A stretch of 44,528 bases of DNA from Streptomyces carpinensis (GCF_002154505.1 NZ_MUBM01000248.1:1-44528); one strand, 5' to 3'. Shown: positions 7,876 to 16,062, counted from the first letter of the stretch. Made by a program: numbers and translations. Notes: generated from the sequence alone by a model not told the origin.

Positions 7876-9348
7876 TCAGTGTGCGCGCGGAAGGCTGACC
7901 TGGAAGTCCGCGCCGTGGTCGGGTCCGTCGGTGACGGTGAGTGTGCCGCCATGGTGCTGGATGACGTTGCGTGCGATGGCCAGGCCGAGGCCGGCGCCGC
8001 CCTCGTCGCGGGCGCGAGCCTCGTCGAGGCGGACGAAGCGTTCGAAGATGTGCTCGCGGTCGACCGGGGCGACGCCGTGGCCGTCGTCGGCCACGCTCAG
8101 CACGACCGTGTCCCCCGCTGCCCTGACGGTCACGGTGATCGAGGCGGCTGCGTGCCGCTGGGCGTTGTCGAGCAGGTTGCCGAGCACGCGGGAGAGCTGG
8201 GTCCGGCTGCCCTTCACCTCCGGTGCGGTGTCGTCGATGGTGACGGTCGGGGTGATGCGGTCGGTCGCGGCCCGCTGGGCGATGTCCTCGCGGACGAGAG
8301 CGGCGAGGTCGACGAGTGTGCCGGTGGGGCGTTCCCCGGCGTCCAGGCGGGCGAGCAGCAGCAGGTCGGCGGCCAGGTGCTGGAGGCGTACGACGTCCTG
8401 GTGCAGGTCGGTGGCGTCGAGCAGTTCGGGGTGCTGGGCCGCGACTTCCAACTGGGTGCGCAGGGATGCGATGGGGCTGCGCAGTTCGTGGGAGGCGTCG
8501 GCGACGAAGCGGTGCTGGCGTCGGACCGACTGCTCCAGGGCGGCGAGGGTGGCGTTGGTGGTGCGGGCGAGGCGGGCGATCTCGTCGCGTGAGGCGGGCT
8601 CGGGTACCCGGCGGGCCAGGTCGCCGCTGCGGGTGATCTCGGCCATCTCGGCGCGGATGCCCTCCACCGGGCGCAGCGCCCTGCGAGTGACGAGCCAGGT
8701 GACCGCCGCGACGACGGCGAGCAGGAACGGCAGGCCGGTCAGCATCGCCCGGGTGACCTGGCCCAGGGTGGCCTGTGAGTCCTCCAGCGAGGTGCCGGCG
8801 TACACCGTGTAGGTACGGCCGTCGTAGGTGGTTCCCTGGACTGCGGCGAAGGCGTAGTCGTGGGTGCCGTCGCCCAGCTTCACGGGGACGGTCTCGCGGT
8901 CCACGTCCGTGCCGACCTTCCCCCGGGCCGGAGTGGCGCCGTAGTGGTGGTCGCTTCCGTGGTCGTCGTTGCCGTGATCGTCGTCGCCGCCGTCGGAGGG
9001 GTGGCTCGTCGTGGTGCTGCCGGGAGCCGGGGCGGGGGCGTAGTCCGTGACGGGGCCGCGCCCGCGCAGGTCCTCTCCGGCGGCCAGGATCTTGCCGGCG
9101 GAGTCGACGACCTGGACGAGGCGCCCGCCGTCGTCGGGCAGGTCCAGCGAGCCGAAGTTCCCGTTCAGCGCGGCCTGGGAGCCCGCCACCGTACGGGAGG
9201 TGACCTCCGACTCCAGGCTCGCCCGGTCGACGAGGTTGTGGCGCAGCACGGCGACGATCGCGACACCGGCGGCGATGAGGGCGACGGACACGACCAGCGT
9301 GGCCGCGAGCGCCGCGCGGGCCCGTACCGAGGCGAAGGGCCTAGACAT
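7876..9348 (-). CDS. Sensor histidine kinase with His/Asp-rich extracellular loop
   Basis: A 490-residue membrane sensor kinase. A first transmembrane helix lies near residues 12-36 and a second near 202-222, enclosing an extracellular domain of ~165 residues. A HAMP linker follows. The dimerisation/phospho-acceptor motif is ADASHELRSP with His287. The HATPase domain shows the N box (LGNLLDNAQRHA), DDGHGV, and GLGLAIARN. Residues ~115-136 of the outer loop are a run of His, Asp and Gly (DGGDDDHGNDDHGSDHHYG), suggesting metal or charge sensing. The ATG at 9348 overlaps the regulator stop (ATGTCTAG), so the two are translationally coupled. The divergent neighbour is a secreted PepSY protein with similar His/Asp repeats, a likely partner or target. 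Confidence 0.93.
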   Translation of the reverse strand: MSRPFASVRARAALAATLVVSVALIAAGVAIVAVLRHNLVDRASLESEVTSRTVAGSQAALNGNFGSLDLPDDGGRLVQVVDSAGKILAAGEDLRGRGPVTDYAPAPAPGSTTTSHPSDGGDDDHGNDDHGSDHHYGATPARGKVGTDVDRETVPVKLGDGTHDYAFAAVQGTTYDGRTYTVYAGTSLEDSQATLGQVTRAMLTGLPFLLAVVAAVTWLVTRRALRPVEGIRAEMAEITRSGDLARRVPEPASRDEIARLARTTNATLAALEQSVRRQHRFVADASHELRSPIASLRTQLEVAAQHPELLDATDLHQDVVRLQHLAADLLLLARLDAGERPTGTLVDLAALVREDIAQRAATDRITPTVTIDDTAPEVKGSRTQLSRVLGNLLDNAQRHAAASITVTVRAAGDTVVLSVADDGHGVAPVDREHIFERFVRLDEARARDEGGAGLGLAIARNVIQHHGGTLTVTDGPDHGADFQVSLPRAH

Positions 9349-10027
9349 GGCGGCCGCCGTCGGCTTCCAGCCGGTATCCGGCCCCGCGCACGGTGGTGAT
9401 GGAGCGCCGCCCGAAGGGAACGTCGATCTTGCGGCGCAGCGCGCTGACGTAGACCTCGACGATGTTGGGGTCGCCGTCGTAGGCGAAGTCCCACACATGC
9501 TCGAGGATGTCCGCCTTGGACAGGACCTGCCCGGCGTGCAGGGCGAGGTGCTCCAGGACAGCGAACTCCTTCGCGGTCAGCGCGATGTCCAGCCCGGCCC
9601 GCTCCACGCGCTTGGCACCCGGGTCGACGGTCAGGTCACCGATGCGGACCTGTGCGCTGCCGGCGCGGGTACGGCGGCGCAGCAGGGCCCGGATACGGGC
9701 CTGGAGCACGACGTAGGAGAACGGCTTGGTCAGATAGTCGTCCGCGCCGGTGTCCAGGCCCTCGGCCTCGTCGTACTCGCCGTCCTTAGCGGTGAGCATC
9801 AGGATCGGCGTGTCGTCACCGGCCGCCCGCAACTGGGCGCAGATCCGGTAGCCGTTCAGCCCGGGCAGCATGATGTCCAGCACGATCAGGTCGTAGTCCT
9901 GCTCCTGCGCCATGTGCAGCCCGGTGACGCCGTCGTGGGCCAGGTCCACGGCGAAACCCTCGGCGGCCAGGCCGCGGGCGACGGCGGTGGCGAGGCGTTT
10001 CTCGTCCTCAACAATCAACAGGCGCAT
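9341..10027 (-). CDS. OmpR/PhoB-family response regulator
   Basis: A 228-residue two-domain response regulator. The receiver domain has the acidic pocket (IVEDE), the phospho-acceptor Asp51 in LIVLDIMLPG, the switch region LMLTAKD and the conserved lysine in DDYLTKPF. The C-terminal winged helix shows LTAKEFAVLEHLALHAGQVLSK, VEVYVSALRRKID and TVRGAGYRL, as in OmpR/PhoB proteins. It is the first gene of the pair with the overlapping sensor kinase. Directly upstream, at 10051-10088, are three CTTCAG direct repeats at 10-11 bp spacing, the pattern bound by this class. This suggests that the protein controls its own operon and the divergent PepSY gene. Confidence 0.95.
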   Translation of the reverse strand: MRLLIVEDEKRLATAVARGLAAEGFAVDLAHDGVTGLHMAQEQDYDLIVLDIMLPGLNGYRICAQLRAAGDDTPILMLTAKDGEYDEAEGLDTGADDYLTKPFSYVVLQARIRALLRRRTRAGSAQVRIGDLTVDPGAKRVERAGLDIALTAKEFAVLEHLALHAGQVLSKADILEHVWDFAYDGDPNIVEVYVSALRRKIDVPFGRRSITTVRGAGYRLEADGGRHV

Positions 10028-10050
10028 GCCCTTGAGGGTCTCAGAACCTG

Positions 10051-10088
10051 CCTGAAGAGATCTTCAGGTTGCTTCAGCGGGGCTTCAG
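10051..10088. promoter_or_regulatory. Probable response-regulator operator (CTTCAG repeats)
   Basis: The intergenic region between the regulator and the PepSY gene contains CTTCAG at 10062-10067, 10072-10077 and 10083-10088, i.e. three direct repeats one helical turn apart. The first copy is also the right half of an inverted repeat, CCTGAAGA-GA-TCTTCAGG (10051-10068). Direct repeats of this spacing are typical binding sites of OmpR/PhoB winged-helix regulators. Binding by the adjacent regulator is inferred. Confidence 0.6.
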
Positions 10089-10176
10089 GATCGTCGGCGC
10101 ACGGTGGTCCACGTCAGGCCGACACGTCGGCATCCCTGCGGCCTTCGCCGCAGACCGAAGGAAAGGACCACCTCAC

Positions 10177-10947
10177 ATGAAGGCCCTCAAGCGCACCCTG
10201 GCCGGACGTCGCCGCACTGTCGCCGCGGTGGTCGCCGCCACCGTCGTACTCGGCGGAGCCGGTGCCGCGTCCGCCGTCGCCTTCACCGACGACGACCACG
10301 ACAGCACGCAGGCCGGCGCGAGCACCACGGCCGGCACGCGCCACGACGACCACGACGATCACAACCGTTCCGGCTCACACGACGATCACAACCGTTCCGG
10401 CTCACACGACGATCACAACCGTTCCGGCTCACACGACGACGCCGACGACGGTGCTCTCGCCAAGGGCACCGGGGTCGACCTGAAGCAGGCCGTCGACACG
10501 GCCGCCAAGTCCGTCGCGGGCACCGTCACCGAAGTCGAGCTGGACGGGCAGCACAGCAAGGCCGTTTGGAAGGTCCACATCGTCGACGGCAAGGGCGCGG
10601 AGTACGAGGTGGCGGTGAACACCGCCGACGGCAGGACCACCACCGACAGGGCCCACCACGGCGAAGACGCGGACGACCACGGCGACGCCGCATTGGCCAA
10701 GTCCGCCGGAACGAGCCTGGGCCAGGCCGTGGACAGGGCCCTCGACAAGGTCCCCGGCACCGCCACGGCTGCCGAGTTCGACCACGATCACGGCAGGACG
10801 GGCGCCTGGCACGTCGACATCGCCGACAGCCACGGCATCGAGCACGAAGTCGCCGTCGACACGCGCACCGGCAAGGTCACCACCACGCACGCCGCTCGGG
10901 GCAACAGGGGCGGGAAGGGCACGGACGACGACCGCGAGCGCGACTGA
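10177..10947 (+). CDS. Secreted double-PepSY protein with His/Asp-rich repeats
   Basis: A 256-residue exported protein. An Arg/Lys-rich N-terminus and hydrophobic core end near AASA (residues ~31-33) as a signal peptide. Residues ~56-90 are rich in His, Asp, Asn and Ser and contain three identical copies of DDHNRSGSH. Two PepSY domains follow, at about 97-155 (GVDLKQAVDTAAKSVAGTVTE... YEVAVNTADG) and 170-235 (TSLGQAVDRALDKVPGTAT... HEVAVDTRTG). PepSY domains bind or inhibit peptidases or act as ligand modules in the cell envelope. The gene is divergent from the two-component system, whose sensor has a comparable His/Asp loop, so it is likely regulated by it and may feed back on it. Metal binding is inferred from composition. 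Confidence 0.88.
   Translation: MKALKRTLAGRRRTVAAVVAATVVLGGAGAASAVAFTDDDHDSTQAGASTTAGTRHDDHDDHNRSGSHDDHNRSGSHDDHNRSGSHDDADDGALAKGTGVDLKQAVDTAAKSVAGTVTEVELDGQHSKAVWKVHIVDGKGAEYEVAVNTADGRTTTDRAHHGEDADDHGDAALAKSAGTSLGQAVDRALDKVPGTATAAEFDHDHGRTGAWHVDIADSHGIEHEVAVDTRTGKVTTTHAARGNRGGKGTDDDRERD
10354..10434 (+). repeat. Three perfect 27-bp tandem repeats inside the PepSY gene
   Basis: Units at 10354-10380, 10381-10407 and 10408-10434 are identical at the nucleotide level and each encodes DDHNRSGSH. Perfect identity, including silent positions, implies recent expansion and possible copy-number variation between strains. Confidence 0.95.
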
Positions 10948-10954
10948 CCTGCCA

Positions 10955-10984
10955 CACGGCAGCGCGGCAGCTTCCACTGCCGTG
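10955..10984 (+). terminator. Possible terminator hairpin after the PepSY gene
   Basis: CACGGCAG (10955-10962) pairs with CTGCCGTG (10977-10984) across a 14-nt loop, just past the PepSY stop codon. There is no U-tract, as is common in Streptomyces. Confidence 0.45.
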
Positions 10985-11178
10985 ACCGGCCTGGCGGACC
11001 GCAGGTGATCAAAGTCCTGACGGGACGGAGCGGATGTCAGCGATGACCGGTCCACGTGGGCCCTGATGCGCCGCTGCGCCGCGGCGGTGTCCCGGGGCCG
11101 CTATCGCGGCCGGCCTCGGGACGGCCGGAGGTGCCGCTCGGCACAGCACCCGCATGGCTGAATGCGCTATAGTCGATC

Positions 11179-11327
11179 TTGAGCGCGTCGACCGAATTCC
11201 GGCCGGTGGGCTGTGCGTTGGTGGTCCAAGGAAAGACGTCCCGCTTCCTGCGGGGAGATGCAGGTGCAAGGCCTGCCCGGCGCTCGATACGAACCCCCGT
11301 CTCCGACACCTCGGAGGCGGGGGTTTC
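11179..11327 (+). ncRNA. Candidate structured small RNA ending in a strong terminator
   Basis: No open reading frame explains this ~150-nt stretch, but it is densely structured. A closing stem pairs TTGAGCGC (from 11179) with GCGCTCGA (11280-11287). Inside it lie a CCCGC-TTCCT-GCGGG hairpin and a GCAGG-(7)-CCTGC hairpin. A 13-bp terminator stem follows immediately. TATAGT at 11168-11173 could serve as the -10 element about 6-10 nt before the proposed start; no clear -35 is seen. Streptomyces carry several conserved intergenic sRNAs of this size, and it could be one of them, but I cannot name the family. A cis-acting leader is less likely because the terminator is followed by ~600 bp without a gene. 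Confidence 0.5.
11292..11326 (+). terminator. Strong intrinsic terminator
   Basis: CCCCCGTCTCCGA (11294-11306) and TCGGAGGCGGGGG (11311-11323) form a 13-bp stem with one G-U pair and a CACC loop. The stem is preceded by AA and followed by TTT on the + strand. Confidence 0.85.
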
Positions 11328-11932
11328 GCATGCCCGGGCATCGTTGCGGTGCGGGCTGCTGTTACCCACTTTCGGGTGCCGGCCGGTCGTGGCCGCTGCG
11401 GCCTGAGCGCGAAGAGCCATCTCACCGGCGACAGCCGTCCACGATCCCTGACCATCACCTCCCACCCGTTCCGCGATCTGTGCGGCACCGCGGCGGACGT
11501 GCGCATCACAGCGATCGACCCCGCATGCCGTGACGCCCCCGACACCACGGTTCTTCGGGCCCTGCCGGCAGGCAGCGGTCCTGGAGCCCCGGAAACGCCG
11601 GCGCCTCTTCACGCTGACCGAGGCGTCGAACGGCACTGACACCAACGGCCCACCGATGGGCGGGCAGCGGAGGTGGCTCGGCTCGGCGGCGGCCGCCGAC
11701 CCCACCGCCGTCATGAGCGCAAGCCCGCGCCTTCCTGGTGTTCGTCGGTCGGGCCGTCAGGGTGTGGAGCGCTGCGTCAGTACCTCCCACTCGTCGTCGG
11801 GGCACACGTTCCGGCCCACGTGCACCTTGGTCGTAGCCGTGATCGCCCCGCCGTCGTGCTGTGGCACAGCACGACGGATACCCTGACCTCCCTCAACGGC
11901 GTAGCAGGGCAACAGGGGCAGGGCGCGACACG
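11328..11932. other. Spacer without a convincing gene
   Basis: No reading frame here has recognisable protein content with a good start. A minus-strand frame at ~11757-11850 ends in HVGRNVCPDDEWEVLTQ before its stop and may be a scrap of a lost gene. The only strong structure is the 27-bp palindrome at 11851-11877. Confidence 0.4.
11851..11877. promoter_or_regulatory. Perfect 13-1-13 inverted repeat
   Basis: CCGTCGTGCTGTG (11851-11863) and CACAGCACGACGG (11865-11877) are exact inverted copies around one G. The site lies 56 bp before the small ORF that leads into the TrmB/LuxR-type regulator. It could be an operator for that regulator or a tight hairpin ending transcripts from upstream. It has no U-tract, so an operator is at least as likely. 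Confidence 0.5.
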
Positions 11933-12097
11933 GTGGCGAGCGGCAAGGAACCACGCAGGGCGTTCGACCGTCCCGACGCGTACGGCGGCGGCTTCGCCGC
12001 GGCGGCCGAAGCCGTCATCGCCGCCCGGGATGCCGGCCGGGGCCAAGCGCCCTCGTCCGTTGAGTTCCGGGACGCCCCGACAGCGGCTGGGCGTTGA
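11933..12097 (+). CDS. Small 54-residue ORF coupled to the downstream regulator
   Basis: A GTG-started 54-residue frame (VASGKEPRRAFDRPDAYGGG ...) rich in Ala, Arg and Gly. Its TGA overlaps the TTG start of the next gene as TTGA. An AGGGGCAGGG stretch lies upstream as a possible ribosome site. I do not recognise the family and see no membrane segment or signal peptide. The overlap suggests that it is translated and helps translation of the regulator's weak TTG start. It could also be a leader peptide or chance ORF. Confidence 0.4.
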   Translation: MASGKEPRRAFDRPDAYGGGFAAAAEAVIAARDAGRGQAPSSVEFRDAPTAAGR

Positions 12098-13191
12098 GAA
12101 CCGACGGCACCCGGCCGCCGGGCGGCGCGTCCCTGCCGGCCCCCACGGACGCGTCCCTGCTCACCCTGCTCGGCCTGAGCCCCCAGGAGGGTGCCGTCTA
12201 CCAGCTCCTCGTCGACCGGCCCGACAGCGATCCCGCCGCGCTGGCGGGCCGGTCGACGGGGCCGGCCCCCGAGGTGGAGCGCGCCCTCGGCATCCTGGTC
12301 GAACGCGGCCTTGCCAGCGCCGACCACAGCGACGACAGCGCCCCGCGCTATCGCGCCGCCTCGCCGGTGCTCGCCCTCGGTCCGCTCCTGGAATCCCGCC
12401 GCTCCGCCCTGCACCGCGTCGAGTCGCTGGTCGCGGATCTCGCCGAGCGGCACCGCTCCGCCCGGGCCCATGCCGCGGGTGCGCCCATCGAGGTGCTGTC
12501 GGGCGCCGCGGCGATCCGGCGCAGGCTGCTGTCGATGCAGAACCAGGCCGTCGGTGAGGTGTGCACCATGTTGCCGCCGCGACGGGTGCCCGCGGTGCTC
12601 ACCTTCGTGGAGAACCACGACGAGGTCGAGCACGAGATGGCCCGGCGCGGGGTCGTCATGCGCAGCGTCATCGAGCGCGACTGGCTCAAGCATCCCGAGA
12701 CCGCCACCGCGTTGGCCACCTACGTGGCCGAGGGCCAGCACATCGTCGTCGCCGACAAGGTGCCCATCAAGCTGATCATCGTCGACCGGCGCATCGCCCT
12801 GCTGCCCCTCGACCCGGAGCGCGAGGGCGAACCCATGGCGCTCGTCGTGCACCGCACGGGGCTGCTCACCGCGCTCGGCTCGCTCTTCGACGAGTACTTC
12901 GAGAAGGGCTGGCGGCTGGGCGCCTCCGTCCCCGGCCCCGGTCCGGGCGATCCCGGTCAGGCGCGACTCGAACCCGTCGATCGGCAGATCGTCGCCCTGC
13001 TGCACGTCGGCCTCACCGACGCGGCCATCGCCCGCCAGCTCGGCATGGGCCACCGCACCGTCCAGCGCCGCCTGCACGCCCTCATGGCGGAGGTCGGCGC
13101 CGCCACCCGCTTCCAGCTGGGCTGGCACGCCGCCCGGTCCGGCTGGCTGGACGAGACACCCACGAACCAGCCGGAATCCCACCGGAGTTGA
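12094..13191 (+). CDS. TrmB-like/LuxR-type HTH transcriptional regulator
   Basis: A 365-residue cytoplasmic regulator with two DNA-binding ends. Residues ~18-90 resemble a TrmB-type winged helix (LLTLLGLSPQEGAVYQLLVDRP ... LGILVERGLAS). A central ~180-residue PLD-like sensor region contains PIEVLSGAAAIRRRLLSMQ and MLPPRRVPAVL. The C-terminus is a LuxR-type helix-turn-helix, GLTDAAIARQLGMGHRTVQRRLHALM. Proteins of this layout often sit beside secreted proteases or lanthipeptide genes in Streptomyces. The start is a TTG overlapping the previous stop (TTGA); no other good start lies nearby. The gene for an M4 protease begins 153 bp downstream in the same direction and is the obvious target. Confidence 0.85.
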   Translation: MRTDGTRPPGGASLPAPTDASLLTLLGLSPQEGAVYQLLVDRPDSDPAALAGRSTGPAPEVERALGILVERGLASADHSDDSAPRYRAASPVLALGPLLESRRSALHRVESLVADLAERHRSARAHAAGAPIEVLSGAAAIRRRLLSMQNQAVGEVCTMLPPRRVPAVLTFVENHDEVEHEMARRGVVMRSVIERDWLKHPETATALATYVAEGQHIVVADKVPIKLIIVDRRIALLPLDPEREGEPMALVVHRTGLLTALGSLFDEYFEKGWRLGASVPGPGPGDPGQARLEPVDRQIVALLHVGLTDAAIARQLGMGHRTVQRRLHALMAEVGAATRFQLGWHAARSGWLDETPTNQPESHRS

Positions 13192-13344
13192 GGCGCGTTT
13201 ACGCCAAGGCATATTCGCGCCGGGGCCGATCCCTTGTACGCGGATGGGACCGTGCCGAAGCATCGAGGCCACCGCTGCCCGTGGGGCCCTGCACCCGCGC
13301 ATCAGTGCGAGTTCACGTATCCGTACACAATGGAGAGGGTTCCC

Positions 13345-16062
13345 GTGTTCCCCACGAGACCAAGAGAACTCCGCCGGGTCCTGGCCACCACAGTGGTCGT
13401 CGCGGCCACCGGAGCGTCGCTGCTGTCCACACCCGCCTGGGCCGAGGACGAGGTACCGCAGCCCGCGAGCGTCACCGCCGACCAGGTGCCGGTCGCACCC
13501 GCCATGACCGAGGGCCTCGACACCGCCGCTCGCACGGGGACACCCGCCGAGGCGGCCCGCGCGCACCTCAAGGCCCATCAGGACAGGTACAAGGTCCCGG
13601 TCTCCGACCTGAAGACGCTCAAGACCACCAAGGTCGGCAAGCAGTCCTCGGTCCGCTTCCAGCAGAAGCACGACGGGGTACCGGTCTTCGGAGCCGAGTA
13701 CGCGGTGCAGACCGAGCCGGCCGACGGCGGCCAGAAGGTCCTCTCCGCCACCGGCACCCTCTACACCGACCTCACCGTCTCCACCACCCCGAAGGTCACC
13801 GAGGCCACCGCGAAGCAGCGGATGTTCTCGCTGGACTCACACATGGGCACCATCAAGGGCGCGCAGACCGCCGAGCACGGCCTCGTCGTCCTGCCCAACT
13901 CCCATGGTGGCACTCTGACCTGGCACTTCACCGTGACCGGCGCCCGCGCCGACGGCAGTCCGGTGCGCCAGGAGGTGTACGTCGACGCGAACGTCGGCGG
14001 CATCGCCCTGTCGTACAACAACGTCGACGCGGCCGACTCCACGCCCGTGACGGGCACCGGCGTGCGCGTCGACGGCAGCGAGGCGAAGCTGAACGCCGAT
14101 CAGGAGGCGGACGGCTCGTACACCCTGGTCGATTCCACCCGCGACATGTTCGCGCGGACCGGCGGCCAGATACGCACCTACGACGCGCAGCGAAAGAACT
14201 ACACGCTCGTCGCGGGCGGTCCGGTCACCGACGACGTCCCGTTGGTGAAGTCCTCGACCGACCGTTTCGACGGCGCGAACACCACCTCCGGCGCCGTCGA
14301 CGCCCACGTCAACGCCGCCAAGGTCTACGAGTACCTCAAGGACCAGCTCGGCCGTGACGGCATCGACGGCAAGGGCGGCAGCATCTACTCCGTCGTCAAC
14401 GTCGCCAGCAACGGCAAGGACTACGCCAACGCCTTCTGGGACGGCTCCAAGATGGTGTACGGCCACATGAACGGCGTGCCGCTGTCGGTGGGCCTGGACG
14501 TGGTCGGCCACGAGATGACGCACGGCGTCACCGAGCACGCCGCCGGGCTCGTCTACCTCAACCAGTCGGGCGCCCTCAACGAGGCGATATCCGACTACTT
14601 CGGCAACGCCATGGAGACCGCCGACAAGGGCATCGCCATGAGCGATCCCACGTCCGGACTCGTCGGCGAGTACCTGTGCAACGGCACCAAGCCGCTCGAG
14701 AACTGTGCCCTGCGTGACCTGAACGACGGCCGCAGCGCGCAGAAGGACTACATTCCCGTCACGCTCGACTACGACAACGGCGGAGTGCACACCAACTCCA
14801 CCATCGTCGGCGGCGCGCTGTGGGACATGCGCAAGAACATCGACACCAAGCTCGCCGACCAGATCATCTACCGGGCCGCGGAGAACTACCTCACTCCGCT
14901 GTCGGGCTTCACCGACATGCGCAACGCGGTCACTCTCGCGGCGAAGTCGATGAAGGTCTCCACGACCGACATGGCCGCGATCAACAAGGCCTTCGACGGC
15001 CACGGCATCCAGCAGGGCTGGGAGCAGAAGGGCGGCACGCACGACGGCGCCACGATCAGCGCCGACATCCTGCCCGCCTACGAGGTCTACGGCGGCGTCG
15101 ACGAGCAGGCCGCCCAGGTCAACGGCGACGTCTACGCCATCAGCCACGGCGACGCGGTCGCCTGGGACCAGGGCAGTGCCGCGTTCGGCATCACCGTCGG
15201 CCGGTTCAGCAAGCAGAGCGGTGACTCAGATCACGAACTCGCCCAGAAGGGCGCCTACCTGATCGATCCGTACCTCGACAACGACCGCGTCGTCTTCACC
15301 CGGATCACCGCCGACGGCGTCGGCGTCTACCAGGCCGGCGACAAGGGCCAGGGGGAGATCAAGAAGCTGGTCGACGAGCCGGGTGCGGACGAGACCGAGC
15401 CGGTCACCGAGAACGGCGCCCTCGCCTACATCCGCACCACTCCTGACGGCGAGCAGGACGTCATGCTCCGCAAGGCCGACGGGACCACGGTCAATGTGAC
15501 GCCCGAGCCCGGCACCAAGGCGTCCCACCTCGCCATGAAGAACGGCACGATCGCCTGGGCCGGCGGAGACGGGACGTACCTCTACATCCACAACATCGCC
15601 ACCGGCACGACGCAGAACAAGCGGATCGGCGGCTTCCTGTTCAATTACATCTCGGACATCCAGCTCACCTCGGACCGCGTCTTCTACCGCGTGACGAACG
15701 GCTTCCTGATCCCCGGCACCACGCTGGGCTCGACGCCGGCCAGCGACGTGAACCAGATGGCGAACCTGCGTTATCCGTCGGGCCTCTACGTCGCCCAGTT
15801 CTCCGTGAACGACAACTACCTGGCGTACTCGACGTACACCATCTGGGGCGCCCTCGGCGCCTGGGACGGTCCCCCCAAGACGAAGGTCGCCAAGACCTCC
15901 GACGTGCTGGCCGGCCTGAACGACTTCAGCCGCGTCTCCTGCTCATCCGGCTCGCAGCTGGCCCCGTCCCTCGGTGACGGCCAGCGCGTCGTCTGGCTGG
16001 ACACCACCGCCGCCGCGACGGACGTCGTGACGCGCGAGACGTTCGCGGGCACCTGCGCCTAG
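13345..16062 (+). CDS. Secreted M4 (thermolysin-type) metalloprotease with long C-terminal extension
   Basis: A 905-residue secreted zinc protease. The signal peptide ends about AWA (residue 33). A pro-region of FTP/PepSY type covers roughly 45-225. The M4 catalytic domain follows, with HEMTH (His389, Glu390, His393) and the third ligand Glu413 in NEAISDYFGN. The 20-residue spacing from His393 to Glu413 matches thermolysin. GGVHTNSTIVGGALW contains the catalytic His region. The last ~300 residues are unusual: beta-rich segments such as GDAVAWDQGS, NDRVVFTRIT and GALAYIRTTPDGEQDV that look like propeller blades. The GTG start at 13345 has GGAGAGGG upstream; an ATG at 13330 is an alternative. 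The upstream TrmB/LuxR regulator is the likely controller. Confidence 0.93.
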   Translation: MFPTRPRELRRVLATTVVVAATGASLLSTPAWAEDEVPQPASVTADQVPVAPAMTEGLDTAARTGTPAEAARAHLKAHQDRYKVPVSDLKTLKTTKVGKQSSVRFQQKHDGVPVFGAEYAVQTEPADGGQKVLSATGTLYTDLTVSTTPKVTEATAKQRMFSLDSHMGTIKGAQTAEHGLVVLPNSHGGTLTWHFTVTGARADGSPVRQEVYVDANVGGIALSYNNVDAADSTPVTGTGVRVDGSEAKLNADQEADGSYTLVDSTRDMFARTGGQIRTYDAQRKNYTLVAGGPVTDDVPLVKSSTDRFDGANTTSGAVDAHVNAAKVYEYLKDQLGRDGIDGKGGSIYSVVNVASNGKDYANAFWDGSKMVYGHMNGVPLSVGLDVVGHEMTHGVTEHAAGLVYLNQSGALNEAISDYFGNAMETADKGIAMSDPTSGLVGEYLCNGTKPLENCALRDLNDGRSAQKDYIPVTLDYDNGGVHTNSTIVGGALWDMRKNIDTKLADQIIYRAAENYLTPLSGFTDMRNAVTLAAKSMKVSTTDMAAINKAFDGHGIQQGWEQKGGTHDGATISADILPAYEVYGGVDEQAAQVNGDVYAISHGDAVAWDQGSAAFGITVGRFSKQSGDSDHELAQKGAYLIDPYLDNDRVVFTRITADGVGVYQAGDKGQGEIKKLVDEPGADETEPVTENGALAYIRTTPDGEQDVMLRKADGTTVNVTPEPGTKASHLAMKNGTIAWAGGDGTYLYIHNIATGTTQNKRIGGFLFNYISDIQLTSDRVFYRVTNGFLIPGTTLGSTPASDVNQMANLRYPSGLYVAQFSVNDNYLAYSTYTIWGALGAWDGPPKTKVAKTSDVLAGLNDFSRVSCSSGSQLAPSLGDGQRVVWLDTTAAATDVVTRETFAGTCA

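Noticed and set aside
10354..10434. Evenly repeated 27-bp units considered as a CRISPR array
   Set aside because: The units are directly adjacent with no spacers and encode a clean peptide repeat within a gene.
11757..11954. Minus-strand ORF ending HVGRNVCPDDEWEVLTQ before its stop
   Set aside because: The ending looks protein-like, but the start is implausible, the frame crosses the perfect palindrome, and no family is recognised; not enough for a gene call.
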